A stretch of DNA of 64,000 bases. Source: Microbacterium arabinogalactanolyticum (GTDB lineage: Bacteria; Actinomycetota; Actinomycetes; Actinomycetales; Microbacteriaceae). The number at the start of each line of letters is the position of its first letter. Within the stretch, counting starts at the first letter, position 1. Below are positions 58,096 through 64,000 of this stretch, in pieces. The position numbers and the translations under genes are program-made. Under the pieces are notes generated by a model that was not told the origin of the DNA, searched no databases, and saw only the letters and a program-made list of their open reading frames with translations. The DNA lies in assembly GCF_030268005.1 (NCBI RefSeq), contig NZ_BRZC01000004.1, positions 1,267,150 to 1,331,149 on the forward strand. The letters are read 5' to 3'.

Positions 58096-59166
58096 CTACA
58101 GTCCGGCCGGCGGCTGCGCCAGCACGCGGGCCGAGACCTGGGCGCGGATGCTCAGTTCGGCTGCTTTGAAGGCGTGCGCCTGCGTCATCGCGATCTCGGT
58201 GCGGTCGAGGCAGTCGCGGATCAGCCGCCCGAAGTACGGGTACCCGGTCATGCCGGTCGCGTCGAACCGGTGCTGCCCGTCCTGATCGACGAGCAGCACC
58301 TGGTTCCCGCCGTTGCCGGTCGCGATGTCGATGTACTTGCGCAGTTCGATGTAGCCCTCGGTGCCGAGGATGATCGTGCGTCCGTCGCCGAACACGTCGA
58401 TGCCTGCCGGGGTGAACCAGTCGACGCGGACGTAACCGGTGGTCCCGTTGTCGAGCACGACGTGCGCGTCGCCGAAGTCCTGCAGGCCGGGGGTCTCGGC
58501 GTGGGCGTAGTTCGCGACCGTCGCGCTGACGATCTCGCCGTCGGTCGCGCCGGTGAAGTGCAGCATCTGCTCGAAGTTGTGGCTGCCGATGTCGCAGAGG
58601 ATGCCGCCGTAGCTCTCCGGGTCGAAGAACCACTCGGGCCGGCCCGTGCCCAGCCGGTGCGGGCCGAAGGCGGCCACCTGCAGCACCCTGCCGATCGCGC
58701 CGCGGTCGATCAGCTGCCCGGCCAGCAGCGCGGATTCCGAGGTCAGCCGCTCGCCGTAGTACACGGCGAAGATGCCGCCGGTGCGCACCGTCGCCTCGCG
58801 GGCCGCCTCGAGCTGGTCGAGAGTGGTGATGGCCGGTTTGTCGGCGAAGAAGTCCTTGCCCGCCTCGAGCACCCGCACGCCCAGCGGCGCACGGTCGGCC
58901 GCGACCGCGGCACTGGCGACGAGTCGGATGCGGGGATCCTCGAGCACCTGCCCCTCGGAGTCGGCGACGCGCACCTGCGGGAATCGCGCCGTGAACGCGG
59001 CGACCTTCGCCGGGTCCGGGTCGTGCACGAGCGCGAGCGTGCCGCCGGCGTCGAGCAGGCCCTGCGTCATCCCGTCGATGTGCGGATGGTCCAGTCCTAC
59101 GGCGGCGAACACGAACTCGCCCGGCCCCACGACCGGCTGGGGCAGGGGATCGAACGTGAAGGACAT
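58096..59166 (-). CDS. Gfo/Idh/MocA-family oxidoreductase (third gene of the operon)
   Basis: 356 residues. NAD(P)-binding start FVFAAVGLDHPHIDGMTQGL, EAGKDFFADKPAITTLDQLE with the conserved E-K-P motif changed to ADKP, and the C-terminal substrate domain with GGILCDIGSHNFEQML, where the His is the catalytic base in GxHxxD/E form. Such enzymes oxidise or reduce sugars and cyclitols. ATG shares a base with the cupin stop. Confidence 0.9.
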   Translation of the reverse strand: MSFTFDPLPQPVVGPGEFVFAAVGLDHPHIDGMTQGLLDAGGTLALVHDPDPAKVAAFTARFPQVRVADSEGQVLEDPRIRLVASAAVAADRAPLGVRVLEAGKDFFADKPAITTLDQLEAAREATVRTGGIFAVYYGERLTSESALLAGQLIDRGAIGRVLQVAAFGPHRLGTGRPEWFFDPESYGGILCDIGSHNFEQMLHFTGATDGEIVSATVANYAHAETPGLQDFGDAHVVLDNGTTGYVRVDWFTPAGIDVFGDGRTIILGTEGYIELRKYIDIATGNGGNQVLLVDQDGQHRFDATGMTGYPYFGRLIRDCLDRTEIAMTQAHAFKAAELSIRAQVSARVLAQPPAGL

Positions 59167-59900
59167 CAGCTGTTCCCCCTGTCGGTGACGTCGTAGGTGC
59201 GCAGGCGACCGCACATGCCGAAGCTCCGCTCGCCGGACGCGGCGAGCGCGTCGTGCACGCGGGCGTCGGCGAGGTGCGCCGCGCTGCCCTCGGCGACGGC
59301 GGATGCCAGGGCGAGGGAGTTCCGAGCCTGCGCGAGCGGCCCCTGCTGGACGAGGTCGCCCCAGGCCGCCGAGCGATCCCGGACGAGCGCGAGGGCAGCT
59401 CGGTGGAAAGCGTCCAGCGGGCCGCGGTCGCCGTCGAGCACCGCGTCCCGCAGCGTCTCGAAACCGGCGACCGCGAGATCGCGGCGCTGAGCCGCGCGCT
59501 CGGCCCGCGCTTCGGAGGCATCGGAGGCATCGCCCAGGGATGCCGCGGCGGCGTACGCGGCGGCATCCGACACGATCTCGGCGGGGAACGTCATGACGGC
59601 GTCACCCGCCTCGGGGAGCCCGGCGTTGCTCATCAGCACGATCACGCGCAGGCCCCCGCGATTCACCGCGCGGTGGATCGTTCCCGGTGTGAACCACACG
59701 ACCGATCCGGGGACGAGCGTCGTCTCCCGGAAGCCCGCGCCGTCGATCGTCTGCAGGGAGCCTTCGCCCGAGATGACGATGTAGGCCTCCGTCGACACCA
59801 GGTGCATATGCGGGCTGCCCCCGCAGACGCCGTCGGATGCGGCGTCGTCGTAGACGTCCAGCTGCGACAGCGACGTGCCGCCCGGGAACGACGAGGTCAT
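59166..59900 (-). CDS. Cupin-domain protein
   Basis: 244 residues. Cupin fold at about 20-115: GGSPHMHLVSTEAYIVISGEG gives HxHxxxxE-type metal ligands, and GSVVWFTPGTIHRAVNRGGLRV the second motif with PxxxH. The C-terminal half is helical and Ala-rich with FEGLRDAV-like FETLRDAVLDGDRGPLDAFHRAALAL. Likely a sugar-metabolism accessory enzyme or isomerase; gene order suggests it acts on the same compound as the two oxidoreductases. Confidence 0.87.
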   Translation of the reverse strand: MTSSFPGGTSLSQLDVYDDAASDGVCGGSPHMHLVSTEAYIVISGEGSLQTIDGAGFRETTLVPGSVVWFTPGTIHRAVNRGGLRVIVLMSNAGLPEAGDAVMTFPAEIVSDAAAYAAAASLGDASDASEARAERAAQRRDLAVAGFETLRDAVLDGDRGPLDAFHRAALALVRDRSAAWGDLVQQGPLAQARNSLALASAVAEGSAAHLADARVHDALAASGERSFGMCGRLRTYDVTDRGNS

Positions 59901-61027
59901 GACGCCGCCTCGATCAGCGAGGCGGTCTTCTCGTGGAAGTGCGGGGCGTGCGCGACGAGCTGCCCTGCCCGATAGTACGGGTCGGCCGCCGACAGCGGCA
60001 GCGCGACATGCTCCCGCTCGAACCCGGCCTTGTAGATCGCCGTGACGACCTCGACGGCGCTGCGGCCGTCGCGTCCGTCGGCGATCGGCGCACGCCCCTC
60101 GCGAATGGCGGCCAGCACGTCGCCGATCTGGCCCTCGTGGCCCTGATGGGCGAGCGGTGCGCGGTCCGCGACGAGGGCCTCGATGCGCGCGACCAGAGCC
60201 GCGTCGCCGCCTTCCTCGGGGAAGCCGTCCGGGCGCGATCGCTCGGCGACCACCTTCCAGGGCTGCGAGATGCGGGCGTTCGCCCCCTGGATCACGATCT
60301 CCTGCTCCTGCCCGTGGTGCACCACGGAACTCGTCAGCTGAGCCAGACCGGTCTGGTAGCGCAGCACCGCGATCGAGAGGTCCTCGACCTCGGCGTTGTC
60401 GTGCTGGGCGTTCGCGAGCATCGCGGTGATCTCGTCAGGACGGCCGAGCATCCAGAGCAGCAGGTCGATGTGGTGGATGGCGTGGTTCAGCGTGCATCCG
60501 CCGCCCTCCTTCTCCCACGTGCCGCGCCACCACAGGTCGTAGTACGGCAGTCCTCGCCACCATGCGGAATCCACGCGCACGTGGGAGATCGATCCGAGCA
60601 GGCCCGAATCCACGACCTCCTTGAGCGCGGCAAGGTCATCGCGGAACCGGTTCTGGGCCACCACCGAAAGCAGGCGTCCCGACCGTTCCTGGGCGGCGAG
60701 CATCGCGTCGCACTCCTCCAGCGAAGGCGCCATCGGCTTCTCGACGAGCACGTGCACCCCCTCATCGAGGGCGGCGATCGCGAGGCTCGCGTGGGTCGAA
60801 GGAGGCGTGCAGATGCTGACCAGGTCGAGCCGTTCACGGACGAGCATCTCGGCGGGGTCGTCGTAGGCAGCGGCATCCGGAGCCCCGAACGCGACGGTCT
60901 TCTCGGCGGCCCGCCCGGGCAGGGCATCCGCGAGAGCCACGATCTCGCATTCGTGCGGGAACGCTCGATAGCCCTCGACGTGTGCCTGCGCGATCCCGCC
61001 CGTGCCGACGATTCCGATCCTGAGCAT
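59897..61027 (-). CDS. Gfo/Idh/MocA-family oxidoreductase (first gene of the operon)
   Basis: 376 residues. RIGIVGTGGIAQAHVEGYRAF Rossmann start, ICTPPSTHASLAIAALDEGVHVLVEKPMAPSLEE with the EKP catalytic Lys, and GGCTLNHAIHHIDLLLWMLG with the His-Xaa2-Asp site. Stop overlaps the cupin start by 4 bp. Divergent from the LacI regulator, with the operator between. Confidence 0.93.
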   Translation of the reverse strand: MLRIGIVGTGGIAQAHVEGYRAFPHECEIVALADALPGRAAEKTVAFGAPDAAAYDDPAEMLVRERLDLVSICTPPSTHASLAIAALDEGVHVLVEKPMAPSLEECDAMLAAQERSGRLLSVVAQNRFRDDLAALKEVVDSGLLGSISHVRVDSAWWRGLPYYDLWWRGTWEKEGGGCTLNHAIHHIDLLLWMLGRPDEITAMLANAQHDNAEVEDLSIAVLRYQTGLAQLTSSVVHHGQEQEIVIQGANARISQPWKVVAERSRPDGFPEEGGDAALVARIEALVADRAPLAHQGHEGQIGDVLAAIREGRAPIADGRDGRSAVEVVTAIYKAGFEREHVALPLSAADPYYRAGQLVAHAPHFHEKTASLIEAAS

Positions 61028-61046
61028 CCGCGTTGCCTCTCGTCGT

Positions 61047-61071
61047 TAATACGTATTACAAAGACGTATTA
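61047..61071. promoter_or_regulatory. LacI-type operator between oxidoreductase operon and lacI-like gene
   Basis: TAATACGTATTA (61047-61058) is a perfect 12-bp palindrome with the central CG usual for LacI-family sites; a half copy ACGTATTA follows at 61064-61071. AT-rich and centred in the divergent region, it would control both directions. Confidence 0.72.
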
Positions 61072-61143
61072 GGTAGTATTGTCGAGAGCGGATGCCGCGT
61101 CAAGCACGAATCCGCGGATGCCCACGATCAGGAACGGGGAACG

Positions 61144-62130
61144 ATGGAGAAGCGCGCGACCAGCAACGACGTCGCCCGGGCGGCGGGCGTCTCGCAGTCG
61201 ACCGTCTCGTTCGTCCTCACCGGACGTGCAGGCATCTCGGAGGCCACCCGCGAGAAGGTGCTGCGCGCCGCGGCCGAGCTCAATTACCGTCCGAACCTGG
61301 CCGCGCGGTCGATGCGCACGCGGCGCACCGGACGGCTGGCGGTTGTCGTGCCCATCGCGAGCCTGAATCCCCTCAGCCTGATCCCTGGCGCGGTGGCCGC
61401 AGCGCAGGAGGCCGGCTATGCGGTGGAGGTCGTGAGCCTCCCCCACAACCCGGGCGAGCGGGGCGAGCGCCTCGCGGAGATCGTCGGCTCAGGTCAGTAC
61501 GAAGGCGTGCTCGCCTTCACGCCGCTGCACACCCCGCCCCTCGACGCAGATGACCCCGTCGTGCTCTCGGCCGGCGAGTTCGATGACGACATGCATGCCG
61601 CCGGCCTGTTCACGGACGCCTCCCCCATCGTCGAGATGATGGAGCGCGTGGCAGCCATGGGACACACCCGATTCCTGCACATCGCCGGTCCGCAGGACTT
61701 CCCCTCCGCGCGTGCGCGCCGCCAGGCGTACTCGGACACCGTGCAGCGGCTCGGGCTCACATCGATCGGTGTCGTCGACGGCGACTGGAGCGGCCAGACC
61801 GGCGTGGATGCGATCGCCGCGCTGCCCGACGGCATCCTGCCTCTCGCGGTGATCGCCGCGAACGACCTGATCGCCACCGGCGCGATCCAGGCGGCGATGT
61901 CCCGTGGATGGTCGGTGCCGGGCGATGTCAGCATCACCGGCTGGGATGACCATCCGCAGAGCGCCTTCCTCGTGCCGCCGCTCACCACGGTCGCACAGGA
62001 CCGAGAGCGCCTCGGCGCCCACGCGATGGCCCGGCTCATCGCCGCGCTGCGGGGCGATGATGCGCCGCAGCGGCCGGCGGACCTTCTCGCGATCCGCTGG
62101 CGCGAGTCGACGGGCGCTCCGCGGGCGTGA
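61144..62130 (+). CDS. LacI-family transcriptional regulator
   Basis: 328 residues. HTH and hinge: TSNDVARAAGVSQSTVSFVLTGRAGISEATREKVLRAAAELNYRPNLAARSMRTRRT; sugar-binding core with VIAANDLIATGAIQAAMSRGWSVPGDVSITGWDD. The ATG at 61144 is the family start, 68 bp beyond the operator half-site. Controls the divergent oxidoreductase-cupin-oxidoreductase operon, so the substrate is probably a sugar or sugar acid. 13 bp from the convergent metS-like gene. Confidence 0.94.
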   Translation: MEKRATSNDVARAAGVSQSTVSFVLTGRAGISEATREKVLRAAAELNYRPNLAARSMRTRRTGRLAVVVPIASLNPLSLIPGAVAAAQEAGYAVEVVSLPHNPGERGERLAEIVGSGQYEGVLAFTPLHTPPLDADDPVVLSAGEFDDDMHAAGLFTDASPIVEMMERVAAMGHTRFLHIAGPQDFPSARARRQAYSDTVQRLGLTSIGVVDGDWSGQTGVDAIAALPDGILPLAVIAANDLIATGAIQAAMSRGWSVPGDVSITGWDDHPQSAFLVPPLTTVAQDRERLGAHAMARLIAALRGDDAPQRPADLLAIRWRESTGAPRA

Positions 62131-62142
62131 CTCTACCGTGCC

Positions 62143-62277
62143 CTACAGCTCGGCGGGCGGCTGCGGCTCGGCGTCGGCGACCTCGGGGTGACGGGCGAGG
62201 TTGACGATCCCGGCGATCAGGCCGCCCCAGACCGTGACCATCGCGATGATCATCATGATGACGGCGATCGGGGTCAT
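62143..62277 (-). CDS. metS: Methionine/alanine importer small subunit, MetS type
   Basis: 44-residue protein with one membrane helix, TPIAVIMMIIAMVTVWGGLI, followed by GIVNLARHPEVADAEPQPPA. Length, single helix and place right after an NSS-family transporter gene (4-bp overlap) fit MetS, the small subunit needed for MetP activity in corynebacteria. Confidence 0.88.
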   Translation of the reverse strand: MTPIAVIMMIIAMVTVWGGLIAGIVNLARHPEVADAEPQPPAEL

Positions 62278-63911
62278 GACCGGGCTCCTTCCGCGAGGGC
62301 ATCCGGCAGTCTGACCGCGCCGGTCTCCGCATCCGGCGCGTAGCTCTCCTCCACGAGGAACTCGTCGTAGTCCGGATCGTCCTTGGCGTGCGAGCGGTGA
62401 CTCCACGGCAGCAGCGACAGCAGGATCGCGAGCACCACGAGGGCGATCACCATGCCCCAGCCGAAGATCGAGAGGAACCAGCCCGGGTAGCCGCCGTACG
62501 GCTCGGAGACCTTGGCGATGACCTCGCTCACGAACAGGTAGCCGAGCACGATCGGCGCGAGCGCTCCGACCAGCAGCATCCAGAACCAGCCGACCGTGAA
62601 GCTCGAACGACGGTTGAGGTGATCTCTCAACGCCGGCAGCCGGTGCAGCAGCCAGGCGACGACGATCACCGCGACCAGCGCGACGGCCATGATGCCGAAG
62701 GCGTTGACGAACGCGTCGGTGGTGTCGAGCACGGCGAGCGCGGTCGTGGTCGAGAACATGGCGATCGAGATCAGTGCGATCGGTATGGAGACGACGAGCG
62801 TGGTGCGGACGCGGCCCCAGCCGAGCTTGTCCTGGAGAGCGGCGACCACCACCTCCAGCACCGAGATCAGCGAGGTGACGCCGGCGAAGACCAGGGCCCC
62901 GAAGAACAGCACTCCGATGATCGACCCGCCCGCCGCGTTCGAGACGATCGTGGGGAAGGCGACGAACGCCAGGCCGATGCCCGCCGTGGCGGTGTGCGCG
63001 ACATCCGTGCCCTGCGCCTGCGCCATGAAGCCCAGCGCGGCGAACACGCCGATGCCGGCGAGGATCTCGAAGCCGGAGTTCGCGAAGGCGACCACCAGGC
63101 CGGAACCCGTCAGGTCGGTCTTGCGCTTCAGGTACGAGGAGTACGTGACCATGATGCCGAACGCGACCGACAGCGAGAAGAAGATGTGCCCGTAGGCCGA
63201 GGCCCACACCGCCGGGTCCGCGAGGGCCTTCCAGTTCGGGGTGAAGAACGCGTTCAGTCCGTCGACCGCGCCGGGCAGGAAGAGGGACTGCACCACGAGC
63301 GCCGCGAACATGATGGTCAGCAGCGGCATGAGCACGGTGTTCGCACGGCCGATGCCTCGCTTGACGCCGAGGCCCATGATCACGATGACCACGAGCCACA
63401 CGGCGATCAGCGGGAGCCCGACCTGCGGCACGAACTGCGTGGAGACGCCGCCCTTGGAGACGTCACCCATCTGCAGGAAATCCTTGAAGAAGAAGTCGTT
63501 CTCGTTGCCGGCTCCCCAGGTGATCTGCGCGGAGAACCAGGTGTACATCGCCGCCCAGGCGATGATCACGGCGTAGTACGTCGCGATCACGACGCAGATC
63601 AGCACCTGCCACCACCCCAGCGGCTCGGCCGCGCAGTGCATGCGGCGGAACGCCAGCGGAGAGGACCCCCGGAATCGGTGCCCGATCGCGTAGTCGAAGA
63701 ACAGCAGCGGGATGCCTGCGGTCAGCAGCGCGCACAGATACGGGATGAGGAAGGCGCCGCCGCCCCCCTCGTAGGCGACGTACGGGAACCGCCAGATGTT
63801 GCCGAGGCCGACCGCCGATCCGATGGCCGAGAGGATGAACACGTTGCGAGAGCCGAAGGCCTCGCGCTTGGTGGAGTGCGTCGTCGTGGACTGCGTCGTC
63901 GCGGCTGGCAT
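62274..63911 (-). CDS. metP: Sodium-dependent amino-acid transporter, NSS/SNF family (MetP type)
   Basis: 545 residues, twelve membrane segments of the LeuT fold. LSAIGSAVGLGNIWRFPYVAYEGGGGAFLIPY is helix 1 with the sodium and substrate site; AFFTPNWKALADPAVWASAYGHIFFSLSVAFGIMVTYSSYL gives helix 6-7 region, and FANSGFEILAGIGVF follows. Imports methionine or alanine with sodium if the MetP assignment holds; the adjacent 44-residue subunit supports this. C-terminal tail soluble (DDPDYDEFLVEESYAPDAE). Confidence 0.93.
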   Translation of the reverse strand: MPAATTQSTTTHSTKREAFGSRNVFILSAIGSAVGLGNIWRFPYVAYEGGGGAFLIPYLCALLTAGIPLLFFDYAIGHRFRGSSPLAFRRMHCAAEPLGWWQVLICVVIATYYAVIIAWAAMYTWFSAQITWGAGNENDFFFKDFLQMGDVSKGGVSTQFVPQVGLPLIAVWLVVIVIMGLGVKRGIGRANTVLMPLLTIMFAALVVQSLFLPGAVDGLNAFFTPNWKALADPAVWASAYGHIFFSLSVAFGIMVTYSSYLKRKTDLTGSGLVVAFANSGFEILAGIGVFAALGFMAQAQGTDVAHTATAGIGLAFVAFPTIVSNAAGGSIIGVLFFGALVFAGVTSLISVLEVVVAALQDKLGWGRVRTTLVVSIPIALISIAMFSTTTALAVLDTTDAFVNAFGIMAVALVAVIVVAWLLHRLPALRDHLNRRSSFTVGWFWMLLVGALAPIVLGYLFVSEVIAKVSEPYGGYPGWFLSIFGWGMVIALVVLAILLSLLPWSHRSHAKDDPDYDEFLVEESYAPDAETGAVRLPDALAEGARS

Positions 63912-63944
63912 GCCCTCGAGGCTACCCGAGGGGCATCCGCGGGG

Positions 63945-64000
63945 TCAGGGAGTTGACGGAAGCTTGAGGCTGGCGAACGGGAGCAGCATCCCGTTCCCTG
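63945..64000 (-). CDS. Possible C-terminal end of a gene cut by the window edge
   Basis: On the minus strand a frame enters from the right edge and reads GNGMLLPFASLKLPSTP before a stop at 63945. It is too short for any assignment; it could equally be non-coding. The next gene begins 33 bp further on in the same direction. A small hairpin (GAACGGGA/TCCCGTTC) lies within. Confidence 0.25.
   Translation of the reverse strand, partial: GNGMLLPFASLKLPSTP

Overview
The window comes from a high-GC actinobacterium, most likely a Microbacterium or close Microbacteriaceae relative. The basis is the overall GC bias, the codon style (many GGATGCC/GCATCC words), dense gene pairs with 4-bp ATGA/GTGA overlaps, many probably leaderless starts with a TANNNT box just before the start codon, and DtxR-type iron boxes. 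I see no insertion sequence, phage, CRISPR array or rRNA. One tRNA gene is present (tRNA-Arg, anticodon ACG). This is chromosomal housekeeping and catabolic territory with a few accessory islands.

Layout. 1-4509: siderophore uptake ABC operon (binding lipoprotein, two FecCD permeases, ATPase cut by the window edge) divergent from a siderophore-interacting flavoprotein, with two iron boxes between them. 4535-7806: three VOC proteins, a RidA protein and the RNA ligase rtcB behind a leader with a small ORF and a terminator-like hairpin. 7958-10841: MFS exporter and M20 peptidase. 10918-18597: a six-gene unit made of an NCS1 permease, a HyuA-type hydantoinase, three tandem DUF917 proteins and a PucR regulator, with paired operator-like sites upstream. 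18782-21702: two-component system divergent from a DM13 lipoprotein and a DoxX protein. 21763-24702: threonine synthase, then an AhpD/CMD-like protein and an ECF41 sigma factor. 24709-30196: ATPase, Ogt, a micro membrane protein and a folate-related run (RibD-C-like reductase, FolP2-like protein, ferredoxin reductase-like protein, FolE). 30336-35261: lipoprotein, TetR, YciI, a CDF metal exporter with its ArsR regulator, and a Tat-exported 5'-nucleotidase.

35376-39397: a tocopherol-cyclase-like protein, followed by a lower-GC PanE-like/EamA/LysR trio that may be acquired. 39398-45233: a Cys-Cys leader ORF, MarR, flotillin, a tail-anchored protein and the helicase HrpB. 45354-49929: drug-type ABC exporter, serine dehydratase and a second CMD/ECF-sigma module. 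49933-52789: stand-alone FrdA-like flavoprotein, LysR and tRNA-Arg. 52859-56492: an unknown three-gene membrane-anchored set flanked by other unknowns. 56545-62130: GntR, an alpha/beta hydrolase and a LacI-controlled sugar-type oxidoreductase/cupin operon. 62143-63911: MetP/MetS-type amino-acid importer.

Three signals stand out. First, every convergent gene junction here with more than about 50 bp of room carries a long imperfect palindrome, each of different sequence but the same build, often with a repeated word in its arm. Second, the two CMD genes share an ECF41-like promoter (GTCACACTTCC, then a CGTC-like box at 16 bp). Third, the DUF917 x3/HyuA/NCS1/PucR unit looks like an uncharacterised route for hydantoin-like or thiohydantoin-like compounds, with two near-identical 15-bp sites exactly 30 bp apart as candidate operators.
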